Below are positions 46,888 to 56,450 of a DNA stretch of 64,000 nt, in pieces. Position 1 is the stretch's first letter. Each line of letters opens with the position of its first letter. Source of the DNA: CBDCVN01 sp965223585 (GTDB lineage Bacteria; Deinococcota; Deinococci; Deinococcales; Trueperaceae); NCBI GenBank assembly GCA_965223585.1, contig CBDCWW010000022.1, forward strand, positions 372,001-436,000, read 5' to 3'. The translations under genes were made by a program, and so were the position numbers. Below the pieces are notes generated by a model, which worked only from the letters and a program-made list of their open reading frames with translations, did no database searches and had not been told where the DNA came from.

Positions 46888-48789
46888 TTAATTTGTTGTT
46901 ACGATTAGTTTAGGTGCCTTGCCATTAGAATTTTCCCTCGAGGCATAGTCGGCACCGTTGCTGTTACTCGAGCTAATGCGTATGCTAAATCTACCATCTC
47001 CGCTAATAAGTTGCGTTACATCTAACTCATACCATTGACCAGCATCCACATCCCCTAATGACCCTAGTGAGATACCATTAGCAGGTGGTGCATTGTTCCA
47101 AGTCACCGTACTTTCTTTCCAAGTATTATTATTTACCTGAACGAACTTACCACCAAAAGGGGATCCATTAGTGGCATATAGGCGTAAAACAGCCTTTTGA
47201 ATGTTGTCACTAGAAGTTCCAACATCAGTTACACGAAAGCGTAAGAGAGTATCTTTTTTAGAATCCCCATCAACTTCTAAAGTGGGCCCATTTCCATAGT
47301 TCCTATCTCTATCACTTATGCGAATAGTGGTGTCAGCAACTGGTGTGAAGGTATGCATTGTTGAAGTAGATGTAGGTGGTGTAGTTACATTTACTCTATT
47401 GCTCCTTGAAGATCTGTTACCAGCAGCATCTTTAGCACGCACACGATATCTATAGGAGGCATTAGCAACAACAGTTCTATCTGTGTAGGTTGTTGTGGAA
47501 CCATTAACCTTCTTGATTCTTGCTGTTGTTGTTAAGCTATTAACCTGAGCAACTCTTAAGTTGTTACGATAGATGTCATATCTAGTTACACCTACATTGT
47601 CAGTTGAGGCATCCCAACTCAAAGTTACCTGATTAGCTTGAACATTAGTAGCTGTCAAGTTCTGGGGAGCTGTAGGAGGTTCGATATCCTCCCCTGACTC
47701 ATAAATTGTATCAGTGCCGTCATCGTTAATTTTGCCAGAGCCATTACCAGTGAAGTTATTGTTGTTCTGTACCACTGTTCTTTTGCAAGTTGCACTATTA
47801 ATGTTAAGACCATACTTATCATTGTTTGTTGATGTATTAGCTCCTATAATGTTGTCGTTACAGGCAATTCCTGCACCAGTATCAATCTTTATACCATCAC
47901 TCGAGCTGTTTTTCACACTGTTCCCTGTTATGGTGTTTCTACTACCACCTCTAACTCTAATGCCTTCTTCAGCCGTGTTTTCTATAGTGTTATTTCTAAT
48001 TATATTATCATTTGAGGGTTTGTTGGGTTGATCAGCTACAGAAGACGATTTATTGATAGCAATACCTTTTCCATCAGTTATGTTGGTAATGGTACAATTT
48101 TCTATAAGATTGTTGCTCGAGGCTAATAGCTGAATCCCACCGTTTGGAACGCCATCAATAATGCAGTTGCGTATTATGTTACCATTAGCTGTTTGCCCTT
48201 CACCTTTTCCATCGACAATAACTGCACAACCACGTGATTCACCAATTTTAATATCTTCAATAAGCCAATTATTAGCATCATCACCATCAATAGCATCACT
48301 AGTGTTACGAGGTGACCCCCCAGCTAGAACTGTTAAACCTCTAATGGTGATATTATTGCTTTTACCAAAATTAAAAGGCTCAGTATCCTTTGAAGCATTT
48401 GAGCTATTTTTTATTATTGTAACATCAATACCTTTGCCTTCAAATATTATATTATCTACTTCACGAATCAAGAAAAAATCTGAACCTAGGTTGAACATTC
48501 CAGCTCGGAAAGCAATTTTACCCCCACCATCTGAATTCAACTCATCAACAGCATCTTCTACCACTTCTTTTAGGGTGCCAGTATAGGACGAATTAGTAGT
48601 GGTAGAGTCAGCGTGATAAAGGCTAGAATTGCTAGCATCTTTGTACACATCAAATGTTTGTGTAGCTGTAGCTTCCAAATTTGAATTAGTTTTGGTTGGG
48701 CCTTCTTGTCTATTACAAGCAATAAGGCTAAAGACAATTAACGGTAAGCTAACTAGGAATAGCCTTAGACACTTTAATAAGTATTGCAT
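46888..48789 (-). CDS. Beta-helix lipoprotein with fibronectin III and DNRLRE domains
   Basis: About 633 residues from the ATG at 48789, which gives a clean lipoprotein signal (FLVSLPLIVFSLIACNR). Residues about 60-365 are a right-handed beta helix of the pectate-lyase/NosD type (EVVEDAVDELNSDGGGKIAF, IIRNCIIDGVPNGGIQLLASSNNLIENC). A fibronectin III domain follows (PTAPQNLTATNVQANQVTLSWDAS, about 368-460). The C-terminal 150 residues form a DNRLRE/CBM-like domain (ADTTIRISDRDRNYGNGPTLEVDG, WNNAPPANG). The architecture fits a surface polysaccharide lyase or binder; no catalytic residues assigned. Confidence 0.85.
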   Translation of the reverse strand: MQYLLKCLRLFLVSLPLIVFSLIACNRQEGPTKTNSNLEATATQTFDVYKDASNSSLYHADSTTTNSSYTGTLKEVVEDAVDELNSDGGGKIAFRAGMFNLGSDFFLIREVDNIIFEGKGIDVTIIKNSSNASKDTEPFNFGKSNNITIRGLTVLAGGSPRNTSDAIDGDDANNWLIEDIKIGESRGCAVIVDGKGEGQTANGNIIRNCIIDGVPNGGIQLLASSNNLIENCTITNITDGKGIAINKSSSVADQPNKPSNDNIIRNNTIENTAEEGIRVRGGSRNTITGNSVKNSSSDGIKIDTGAGIACNDNIIGANTSTNNDKYGLNINSATCKRTVVQNNNNFTGNGSGKINDDGTDTIYESGEDIEPPTAPQNLTATNVQANQVTLSWDASTDNVGVTRYDIYRNNLRVAQVNSLTTTARIKKVNGSTTTYTDRTVVANASYRYRVRAKDAAGNRSSRSNRVNVTTPPTSTSTMHTFTPVADTTIRISDRDRNYGNGPTLEVDGDSKKDTLLRFRVTDVGTSSDNIQKAVLRLYATNGSPFGGKFVQVNNNTWKESTVTWNNAPPANGISLGSLGDVDAGQWYELDVTQLISGDGRFSIRISSSNSNGADYASRENSNGKAPKLIVTTN

Positions 48790-48877
48790 ATATTCTCTTT
48801 TCACAATACTCATCTTAACTATTGACAGCAACTTTGAATTCTATGATTAAGAAAAAACTAATTAATGATAATCTCAT

Positions 48878-50263
48878 TTAAACTGTGTCTGGTTGCGAGA
48901 ACTCAGCTATAAGTTTAGAAATTGTGCTCTTAGCGTCACCCAAAAGCATGCGAGTATTATTTTTAAAGAAAAGCGGGTTTTCCACGCCTGAAAAACCTGC
49001 ACCCATAGAGCGTTTTAGTACAAAGACATTTTTAGCTTTATCTACGTTGATAATAGGCATGCCATAAAGGGGGCTATCTTTTTGCTCTCGAGCAGCAATG
49101 TTAACAACATCATTAGCACCAATAACGATAGCTATATCTACAGAATCCATAATTGGGTTTATATCTTCAGGTTCAACCAATTTATCGTAAGGTACGCTGG
49201 CTTCTGCTAAAAGGACGTTCATGTGTCCGGGCATGCGTCCAGCAACAGGGTGAATTGCATATTCTACCTCTGTATCATTTGCTTCTAAAAGTTCGGCTAA
49301 TTCACTTACAACATGCTGTGCCTGAGCTACAGCCATGCCATAACCCGGAACAATAACAACTCGGCTGGCAGCCTCGAGCATCACATAAGCATCCTCCACG
49401 CTTATGGTTTTTGCTTCACCTTGACTTTGGCTAACAGCACTACTAACACTAGTTTGCTCTCCAAAACCACCTAGAAGCACATTTAAAAGACTGCGATTCA
49501 TAGCTTTACACATTATTTTGGTAAGAATAAGGCCACTGGCACCCACTAGTGAGCCTGCTACAATCAGTACATTATTGCCAATGGCAAAACCTGCTGCACT
49601 TGCTGCTAGACCTGAGTAGCTATTAAGCAGCGCAATAACTATAGGCATGTCTGCACCCCCTATAGGAATAACTCCTAAAACGCCAAAGATAAAAGCTGCT
49701 GCAATTAAAGGAATAAGAAAAACATAGCCACCTACTTTAGGTAAAAGTGCAACCATTAGCACGAGGAAAAATAGCCCAGCTAAAATAACAGTGTTATAAA
49801 GGCGCTGCTTTTCAAATAAAATGGGCTTGCTCGAGATGCGCTCAGCTAATTTGGCAAAAGCAACTAAAGAACCTGTAAAGGTTACTCCACCAATAACAAT
49901 AGCTAGAGCTATAACTAAACTTGTAAAACTATTTATCTTGCTAGTAGTGTGAAATTGCGCCCAGCCTACTAGTAGGCTAGCAATGCCACCTGAGCCATTA
50001 AAAAGTGCTACCATTTCTGGCATTTGTGTCATATGTACCCTGCGGGCAGCAACAGTTCCTATAGCACCTCCAAGCAAAATGCCAATAAAGATCCACACAT
50101 AATGAAGTCCGCTAGTAAGCAATACAGTAATGACAGCAAGCAACATACCTGTGGCTGAAACAAGATTGCCACGCTGTGCTGTTTGGGCACGGCTAAGCAT
50201 TTTTAAACCATAAATAAAGAGTATTGAGGCTATAATATAAGCTAGGTTTGCTATTACATTCAT
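48878..50263 (-). CDS. pntB: NAD(P) transhydrogenase subunit beta
   Basis: Membrane proton-pumping transhydrogenase, hydride transfer from NADH to NADP. The 461-residue protein has about nine membrane segments in the first 260 residues and the cytosolic NADP domain (VIVPGYGMAVAQAQHVVSEL, HPVAGRMPGHMNVLLAEA, IVIGANDVVNIAA, KRSMGAGFSGVENPLFF). It lies 17 nt after the alpha-2 gene. Confidence 0.95.
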   Translation of the reverse strand: MNVIANLAYIIASILFIYGLKMLSRAQTAQRGNLVSATGMLLAVITVLLTSGLHYVWIFIGILLGGAIGTVAARRVHMTQMPEMVALFNGSGGIASLLVGWAQFHTTSKINSFTSLVIALAIVIGGVTFTGSLVAFAKLAERISSKPILFEKQRLYNTVILAGLFFLVLMVALLPKVGGYVFLIPLIAAAFIFGVLGVIPIGGADMPIVIALLNSYSGLAASAAGFAIGNNVLIVAGSLVGASGLILTKIMCKAMNRSLLNVLLGGFGEQTSVSSAVSQSQGEAKTISVEDAYVMLEAASRVVIVPGYGMAVAQAQHVVSELAELLEANDTEVEYAIHPVAGRMPGHMNVLLAEASVPYDKLVEPEDINPIMDSVDIAIVIGANDVVNIAAREQKDSPLYGMPIINVDKAKNVFVLKRSMGAGFSGVENPLFFKNNTRMLLGDAKSTISKLIAEFSQPDTV

Positions 50264-50280
50264 GAAAATTACCTCTGGTA

Positions 50281-50556
50281 TTACTTTTTCCCTAGCTTGA
50301 ACATCTTGAGCATCCTATGGGTTACAAGATAACCACCTACTACGTTAATAGTAGCAAAGATGATTGCTAACAGACCTAAAAAAATGCCAAAGCCATTATC
50401 ATTAGACATTACAGCAATAGCACCTACAAGAGTAATACCCGAAATAGCATTAGTACCTGACATAAGTGGGGTGTGAAGTTGTGAGGGAACTTTAGTAATT
50501 AGTTCTAGGCCTAGAAAAATAGCTAGAACAAAAATAAAAATAAGTGATACAGTCAT
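50281..50556 (-). CDS. pntAB: NAD(P) transhydrogenase subunit alpha part 2
   Basis: A 91-residue membrane subunit with three hydrophobic helices (LIFIFVLAIFLGLELIT, HTPLMSGTNAISGI), the second alpha polypeptide of the three-gene Pnt systems. The expected soluble NAD-binding subunit (pntAA) is not upstream; the next gene there is divergent ferritin. Confidence 0.92.
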   Translation of the reverse strand: MTVSLIFIFVLAIFLGLELITKVPSQLHTPLMSGTNAISGITLVGAIAVMSNDNGFGIFLGLLAIIFATINVVGGYLVTHRMLKMFKLGKK

Positions 50557-50803
50557 AGAATCTCCTTAAAACTTTTGATTAGATTAATTTTAACAATCAA
50601 GTACACCTTTATACTTTCTCCTTTAGAACCAGAGCATCAAGGCTTAGCTTCATTAAACTTTAGTAATATTGTCTAATAAATCCACCTCTAAGCAAAGTTG
50701 AATCTAGTCTATTATAATGCAACAAATTTTGTTAGCTTCTCTTTACAAAGTAATCCTTACCTAAATAGACGATTGTGCTAAGCTGTTAGTTTGGGAAGTC
50801 AGT
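50557..50803. other. Divergent intergenic region where pntAA is missing
   Basis: Only AT-rich non-coding sequence is seen, not a remnant of pntAA. Confidence 0.4.
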
Positions 50804-50929
50804 ATGTCAAATGTTGCTATTTTGGAAACACAAGTTGGTAAATTAGTAAGTTATCTTTCTGCATCTTGTTTAGTGACTCTAGCTATTGGCGATTCCTTAA
50901 TTTACTTGGGCAAATTGGAGATTGATTAA
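50804..50929 (+). CDS. Possible 41-residue protein
   Basis: An ORF preceded by GGGAAG encodes MSNVAILETQVGKLVSYLS and a moderately hydrophobic tail (CLVTLAIGDSLIYLGKLEID). It sits 37 nt before ferritin. It may be a real small protein or chance. Confidence 0.25.
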   Translation: MSNVAILETQVGKLVSYLSASCLVTLAIGDSLIYLGKLEID

Positions 50930-50966
50930 AGATAGTTAGATTTTAGTAATTAGGAAAGGATTTAAT

Positions 50967-51479
50967 ATGTTAAAAACCCCATTAGCACAAGCTTTAAATA
51001 ATCAAATTACCTCTGAGTTCTCCGCTAGCAATCATTATCTAGCCATTGCCACTTACTTTGCCAAGCAAAGTCTAGATGAGTGGGCTGCTTTTTTCTTTAG
51101 GCAGGCTGAAGAGGAACGTATGCATGGTATGAAAATTTTAAACTTTCTTATAGAGAATAATGCCGAGGTGCATCTACCTGCTGTTGCAGAAGCTCGAGTT
51201 GATTTCGGCGATGCTTTAACAGCAGTTTCTAGTGCGCTCGAGTCCGAGCAAAAGGTCAGTCAACAATTTGACGAAATGGCTCTTATTGCTAATGACAATA
51301 AGGATTACAGAGGCCTACAGTTTTTGCAGTGGTTTATTAATGAGCAGGTTGAAGAAGAAGCCACAATGGGCAAATTAGTTGATTTGATTAAGAGTGGTAT
51401 AAATCTTTTTCAAGCTCAGGCATATTTGCCAGCTCCTCATGTTGCTCCTGAAGAATCTGAGGCTGAAGTTGTTCAGTAG
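50967..51479 (+). CDS. ftn: Ferritin
   Basis: Iron storage protein of the four-helix ferritin family. The di-iron site residues are visible: the Glu in ITSEFSASNHYLAIA, EEERMHGMKI (Glu and His), and EQVEEEATM. The 170-residue length is normal, with a short acidic Ala/Pro tail. AGGAAAGGA precedes the ATG. No iron-regulator box can be assigned with confidence. Confidence 0.95.
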   Translation: MLKTPLAQALNNQITSEFSASNHYLAIATYFAKQSLDEWAAFFFRQAEEERMHGMKILNFLIENNAEVHLPAVAEARVDFGDALTAVSSALESEQKVSQQFDEMALIANDNKDYRGLQFLQWFINEQVEEEATMGKLVDLIKSGINLFQAQAYLPAPHVAPEESEAEVVQ

Positions 51480-51613
51480 CGATAAAACCTGCTGTAATAC
51501 CTAAGTTAATCAAATATCCCTTAAAGTAAGAAGTATTAGCTGGGATTACCTATTGATGGCTTATTGACTAAAAACCAAAGCCCAAGGTACCTTGTTAGAA
51601 TGTGGTGGTAACC

Positions 51614-52360
51614 TCATGAGGTGCTTATTATAGCTTTTGCCAAGTTTTGCCCTTGCAAAGCAACCTCTTCAAAGGATATATACCCCTTAGCACAAATCCC
51701 AGCAGCATAAAGTCCCTTAACACGCAAAAGTTTAAAGCTCTTTTCTTCCCATTCTGTTTTAGCAAAGCATTTGCAGTTCACTGTGTAGGGCAAACTCCCA
51801 TCGGCAAACTCAACTTCCAAGACCACATCTTCCATTTCAAAGTTAAGGCTTAAAAGGTTATCATAGAGGTCATCATAGGCCATTTCACTTAAGCGCCCAG
51901 CTTTTTCTGTAAGCCCCCCTATATTCAAACGGGCCTCTAAGAAGCTTCCTACACAAAGAACTACTTTGGAACCTAGGCGATCTACACCTTCCCAAGTGGT
52001 AATTCCTTTAACTGCGTCGTCTTCAACAGTAAGACTTGAAACATTTGACTGTAGTAAATGAATTCCTGTTTGGTGCTCTAAAATATACTTGGCTTTACGA
52101 TGACAAGCCCAGTTACCTACAAACCCTTTTGAGTCAGCAACTTCGGCATAAATTTCTGCCATAAGTGTATTTGGAGGAGGGGTAAGCACAACCCCATCAC
52201 CAAGTAAATTGTAAACTGTATCCAAGCTAGTAGTAATCAGCAGTACATCTAACCCACTTCTTGCACAATGTAATGCCACTTCTGAACCGCTTATACCAGC
52301 TCCCACCACTATAAGATCGTAAATGTGACCAGAACTAGGGAAGCTTTTGGAGGTATTCAC
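51614..52360 (-). CDS. Small GidA/MnmG-related FAD-binding protein
   Basis: A 248-residue FAD protein with DLIVVGAGISGSEVALHCARSG at residues about 15-36 (GxGxxG), CHRKAKYILEHQTGIHLLQ, VVLCVGSFLEARLNIGG and GLYAAGICAKGYISFEEVALQGQ. It is far shorter than MnmG (about 600) and matches the GidA-related single-domain protein known from Thermus thermophilus (structural genomics target). Role unknown; tRNA modification not established. Confidence 0.85.
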   Translation of the reverse strand: MNTSKSFPSSGHIYDLIVVGAGISGSEVALHCARSGLDVLLITTSLDTVYNLLGDGVVLTPPPNTLMAEIYAEVADSKGFVGNWACHRKAKYILEHQTGIHLLQSNVSSLTVEDDAVKGITTWEGVDRLGSKVVLCVGSFLEARLNIGGLTEKAGRLSEMAYDDLYDNLLSLNFEMEDVVLEVEFADGSLPYTVNCKCFAKTEWEEKSFKLLRVKGLYAAGICAKGYISFEEVALQGQNLAKAIISTS

Positions 52361-52409
52361 TTTTTATGTAAGCACTTATCCAAAAGAGAGAGTAAACTTC
52401 TATGTGCAT

Positions 52410-52438
52410 GTAGGGGCAGGTTTCAAACCTGCTCCTAC
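52410..52438. repeat. GTAGGGGCAGGTTT palindrome, REP-like
   Basis: Arms 52410-52423 and 52425-52438 are near-perfect complements, in the spacer between the GidA-like gene and rimO. Confidence 0.6.
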
Positions 52439-52477
52439 GTGTGTATGATGCTCTATGCTTCTCACCTAAACTCATGC

Positions 52478-53797
52478 CTACCTACTTGTAATTTCACCTA
52501 CAAGATCGTAAGTGTCAGCAGCAGTTATTTTTACTTTAACTATATCGCCTATTTTTACGTTGCCATCACTTTGGGCAAAAACATTACCATCAATGTCAGG
52601 TGCATCAGCTTTGCTGCGCCCAACAAGCTCATTAGGGGTTTCGCCATAGTCATCTATGATAACTTCTATTTCTTTACCTATTTTTGCTTGCTGCAAATCG
52701 AAACTGATTTCTTGCTGCAATCTCATTAAACGGTCATAACGCTCTTCTTTTAATTCTTCAGGAACGTGGTTAGGTAGCTCATTAGCAGCAGCACCTTTGA
52801 CTTTACTATACATAAAAGCCCCTACACGCTCAATTTTGGCTTCTGCCAAGAAGTCTAGCAAAAGCTTAAATTCTTCTTCAGTTTCACCGGGGAAACCCAC
52901 TATAAAAGTAGAACGCAAGGTTAATTCGGGGCATATACTGCGCCACTGGGAAATGGTTTGAAGATGAGAGTCTGCTCCACCGGGGCGGCGCATAGCTTTT
53001 AGTATTTTAGGGCTAGCATGTTGTAAGGGTACATCTAGGTAGGGCAAGAGATTCCCTTCTGCCATTAAAGGAATTAGGTCTTTTACATGTGGGTAAGGGT
53101 AAACATAATGCAACCTAACCCAAGCTCCTAACTTAGCAAGTTCTGTTACCAAAGGCACGAGATGAGCCTTGATTGGCTTGTCTTGAAAATTACTTTCCTT
53201 GTGTTTTATATCGCTGCCATAGGCGCTACTATCTTGAGAAATGATGATTAGCTCTTTTGTTCCAGCAGCTACTAAACGGTAGGCCTCATAGAGGATTTCG
53301 GCGGCATCTCTTGAAACTAGTAACCCACGCATTTGGGGAATAATACAAAAAGAGCAAGTGTGATTGCAACCTTCAGCAATCTTTATGTAAGCATAGTGAC
53401 GAGGAGTTAGTTTAATACCTTGGGGTGGTACCAAAGCACTAAAAGGGTTGTCATCGGGTGGTAGAGTTTCATGTACTGCAGCCATAACCCCTTCTGTATC
53501 AGCCTGCCCAGTAATGGCAAGAACTTTAGGATGGCGCTCTCTGATTTCTTCAGGACGCTCACCTAGGCAACCAGTGACTATAACCTTGCCATTTTGCTCT
53601 AAGGCTTCCCCTATAGTATCTAGTGATTCTTCTACTGCTGGGGTAATGAAGCCGCAGGTGTTAACTATAACTACAGAAGCCTCATCATAATTAGGCGCAA
53701 CACTGTATCCTTCAGCACGGAGTCGAGTTAAAATAATTTCGCTGTCTACTAGGGCTTTAGGACAACCTAGGCTTATAAATCCAATTTTATTAGACAT
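52478..53797 (-). CDS. rimO: Ribosomal protein S12 methylthiotransferase
   Basis: Radical-SAM enzyme that methylthiolates an aspartate of S12. The UPF0004 domain has GFISLGCPKALVDSE and VNTCGFITPAVEES; the radical-SAM motif is EGCNHTCSFCIIP; the C-terminal TRAM-like part is present (VGRSKADAPDIDGNVF, VKIGDIVKVKITAADTYDLVGEI). The 439-residue length is normal. Confidence 0.96.
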   Translation of the reverse strand: MSNKIGFISLGCPKALVDSEIILTRLRAEGYSVAPNYDEASVVIVNTCGFITPAVEESLDTIGEALEQNGKVIVTGCLGERPEEIRERHPKVLAITGQADTEGVMAAVHETLPPDDNPFSALVPPQGIKLTPRHYAYIKIAEGCNHTCSFCIIPQMRGLLVSRDAAEILYEAYRLVAAGTKELIIISQDSSAYGSDIKHKESNFQDKPIKAHLVPLVTELAKLGAWVRLHYVYPYPHVKDLIPLMAEGNLLPYLDVPLQHASPKILKAMRRPGGADSHLQTISQWRSICPELTLRSTFIVGFPGETEEEFKLLLDFLAEAKIERVGAFMYSKVKGAAANELPNHVPEELKEERYDRLMRLQQEISFDLQQAKIGKEIEVIIDDYGETPNELVGRSKADAPDIDGNVFAQSDGNVKIGDIVKVKITAADTYDLVGEITSR

Positions 53798-53896
53798 GTT
53801 AGTTCCCTAGAAAGATTCTTTTCCAAATCTTGTAAAACATAGTTCTAGTCAAGAAGTAAAATATTGCTAACAATGTGTGAAAGAATTCAAGATTTT

Positions 53897-53952
53897 GAAC
53901 CCCTACACAACGAAATGAAGATATTTTGAGGGGCAAATTTTTTGAGACATTG
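53897..53952. repeat. Inverted AACCCCTACA/TGTAGGGTTT
   Basis: Imperfect dyad of the CCCTACA class, between rimO and the DUF512 gene. Possible terminator or REP-like element. Confidence 0.35.
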
Positions 53953-53996
53953 TAGGGTTTAGGATTGACAAGAAAATACTGTGTGAGAATGTAATT

Positions 53997-55382
53997 TTAC
54001 CTCTTGATAGTGTTTTCTCGAGCTTCTTTAACGGCATGAGTTGAAAAGCCAAACTGTGGTGTATAGGTCCTACTTTCTCCTATAAGAATAGTCTCAGCTA
54101 ATTCTGCTAAATTTGTTCCCCCTACTTCTACTTTCATAGTTAACTCTTGACGTAAGTCAGTTAATGTTTTGCCATCAAGTAATGTTTCTGTACCATACTT
54201 AAGCACATTAGGTGAAACTAAAAGTATATCTGCTGCTTTTGGTTTAATTTGTTTTAAGATATCTTCCCCTGCTAAAAGTCCTGTAACTGTGGTGACCTCA
54301 CCAAAGGTGTAGTTTTTAAGTATTTGTACCTCGAGTTCCAACCCTCTAATATTCCTCATAGGGGCTATGGCTTCTTCTAAAACAGGACCAAAAAGCTTGC
54401 CTGTTGCCAAAACAACCTTCTTAGATTCTTTAAGTTCACTAGGTAAGTGGGGTAGGGGAGAGGAAAGAAAATCACGTACCATACCTACGCCATTTTCTAG
54501 CATTTGATAACCTTCATAGGCTTCTTCAGCAGGAAGGGGTTCACCTGCTAATAAATAAAATTCATCGCTAGCAAAGACAAAATGGCTATTACGCTCTGCT
54601 AGCATGCGTGCTTGAAAAGCATGTATTTGTTCCAAAACACTTTTGGCTTCAGCTTTATTATAAGGACGCAAATCTGGTAGGTTCTTGCGGTGCTCGGTCA
54701 AACCTACAGGCACACAAGCCACAGCACAGACATTGGGCAAGCTAGCTAGGTAATCTAGTGTTTCATCAAGGTATCTGCCATCGTTACGACCCGGTAGCAA
54801 TACCATTTGGGTGTACAACTCAATGGGTCTAAGTCTTTCTAGCATAGTACGAATTTTGGTAGCTTCAGGGGCTTTGACTTTGAGCTTCCACCACTTCATC
54901 ATATCTGCACGTAAATCTTGATTAGCAGTGTGTACAGAAACATAAAGAGGACTTAAATTCTCATCCAAAATGCGTTCTACATCAGCTTCGGTTAGGTTAG
55001 TAAGGGTGACAAAAGAACCATAGAGGAAACTGGTACGAAAATCATCATCCATTATGTAAAGGTTTTTGCGCATGCCCTGAGGCATTTGGTGTACATAGCA
55101 AAAATCACACTTATTGGCACAAAGTCTTATACCATCAAAGATAACTTCCGAGAATTCTAATCCGGGGTCTTCCCATTCAACACTAAGGGTAGTTGTTTTG
55201 AAAGAAGGGTCACGAAAAACTAAGGTAGCTAAGCCTTTTTCTAGCTCTCGCCTATAAGCTAATATGTCAGGGATAAGTTTACCATTGACACTAACAAGCT
55301 CCCAGCCTGCTTCTATGCCTGCTTCTTTAGCAGGTGAATTGGGCATTACCTCAGATATGGTGGCAGTATATGGAATGTGCAT
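53997..55382 (-). CDS. DUF512 radical-SAM protein with N-terminal PDZ-like domain
   Basis: A 461-residue protein of the DUF512 (COG1625) family. Residues 1-60 form a PDZ-like fold (TISEVMPNSPAKEAGIEAGWELVSVNG); the cluster-binding motif CANKCDFCYVHQMP follows near 90-104; the C-terminal part holds a second conserved segment (ATGKLFGPVLEEA, EVTTVTGLLAGEDIL, LVSPNVLKYGTETLLDG). Members are conserved in bacteria and some are linked to translation or organic radical chemistry, but the reaction is unknown. Confidence 0.88.
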   Translation of the reverse strand: MHIPYTATISEVMPNSPAKEAGIEAGWELVSVNGKLIPDILAYRRELEKGLATLVFRDPSFKTTTLSVEWEDPGLEFSEVIFDGIRLCANKCDFCYVHQMPQGMRKNLYIMDDDFRTSFLYGSFVTLTNLTEADVERILDENLSPLYVSVHTANQDLRADMMKWWKLKVKAPEATKIRTMLERLRPIELYTQMVLLPGRNDGRYLDETLDYLASLPNVCAVACVPVGLTEHRKNLPDLRPYNKAEAKSVLEQIHAFQARMLAERNSHFVFASDEFYLLAGEPLPAEEAYEGYQMLENGVGMVRDFLSSPLPHLPSELKESKKVVLATGKLFGPVLEEAIAPMRNIRGLELEVQILKNYTFGEVTTVTGLLAGEDILKQIKPKAADILLVSPNVLKYGTETLLDGKTLTDLRQELTMKVEVGGTNLAELAETILIGESRTYTPQFGFSTHAVKEARENTIKR

Positions 55383-55495
55383 AATGCTTGCTTAAGGTAA
55401 TAAGATACTCTACTGATGTGTTAATTACAAGACCGCAAAACTAAACATATCTCTTTACTGTTAGATTGATTTATCTTACTAGGACGGTTAGCATT

Positions 55496-56197
55496 ATGGC
55501 AAAAAAGAAAAAGAACTCTGTAAAGAGTAGTAAACAGAGGAAGATTGCTCGAGCCCAAAAACACAAAAAGAAACAAGCTCAAAAACGTCGCTCACAAATT
55601 ATTAGCTTTTCGACCATTGGGCTCATTGTCCTTGCTGTGACAGCATTCTCTCTTTGGCCTAGGCAACAAGCAGTAGCAGTTGACGAAGAACGCCTTGCCT
55701 TAGATCCTAAAATAGGCCCTGATAGTGCACCAGTCACCATTATAGAATTTGCTGACTTTGGTTGCCACGGCTGTCAAGCTTGGCACTTTTCAGGAACAAA
55801 AGAGCGCATCCTAGAGACTTATGGGGATAAAGTACAGTTCGTATGGCGTGATTTTCCTGTTATCACAGCACAATCACCTAAAGCTGCTGAGGCTGGTCAA
55901 TGTGCTCTAGATCAGGGTAAATTCTGGGAATATCATGACCTAGTTTATGAGCGTGGGCGCTTAGGCATTGATAGTTTAAGAGCTTATGCAGAAGAGGCAG
56001 AACTTGATGCCAAAGCATTCAACTCTTGCCTTAATTCTGGGCAGCACCGTGCTACAGTAGAGCGAGATTTAAATACTGCTCGTAAATTAAGGCTTCGTGG
56101 TACGCCATCATTTATTGTCAATAACCGTGTCTTGCCCGGGCCACCACGCTACGAGCAACTTGCTACTATCATTGATGAAGTTCTGGGTGGGATTTGA
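55496..56197 (+). CDS. DsbA-like thiol oxidoreductase (thioredoxin_4), membrane anchored
   Basis: About 233 residues from the ATG at 55496 (MAKKKKNSVKSSKQRKIA). A very basic cytoplasmic head is followed by one membrane segment (IISFSTIGLIVLAVTAFSLW) and an extracytoplasmic thioredoxin domain with the active site CHGC (FGCHGCQAW) and the cis-Pro loop RGTPSFIVNN. It probably catalyses disulfide exchange in exported proteins, of which this window has many. Confidence 0.9.
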   Translation: MAKKKKNSVKSSKQRKIARAQKHKKKQAQKRRSQIISFSTIGLIVLAVTAFSLWPRQQAVAVDEERLALDPKIGPDSAPVTIIEFADFGCHGCQAWHFSGTKERILETYGDKVQFVWRDFPVITAQSPKAAEAGQCALDQGKFWEYHDLVYERGRLGIDSLRAYAEEAELDAKAFNSCLNSGQHRATVERDLNTARKLRLRGTPSFIVNNRVLPGPPRYEQLATIIDEVLGGI

Positions 56198-56251
56198 TTT
56201 TTAAATCAAGATAAGATTGTTTTGCTCCTATTTGACTCATTAGTACAGATT

Positions 56252-56281
56252 GTAGGGGCGAACACACAGGTTCGCCCCTAC
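56252..56281. repeat. GTAGGGGCGAAC palindrome, REP-like
   Basis: Perfect 12-bp stem (56252-56263 and 56270-56281), loop ACACAG, downstream of the thioredoxin gene. Confidence 0.75.
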
Positions 56282-56450
56282 TGAAAATGATGCAATGATT
56301 CTCTTTGACCCTAAACTTTGCTTAAGCACAAATCGAATTGCATACAAATGTTGCTTTGATTGGCCACTATACCACTTTCTAACCACTTAACCACATCCTT
56401 TATAGAGCTAAATTTTTAATTCGGACTCTGCCCCTAAGAAACCTAGCTTA

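Noticed and set aside
50557..50966. A remnant of pntAA upstream of pntAB
   Set aside because: No NAD-binding motif or coding pattern in either strand.
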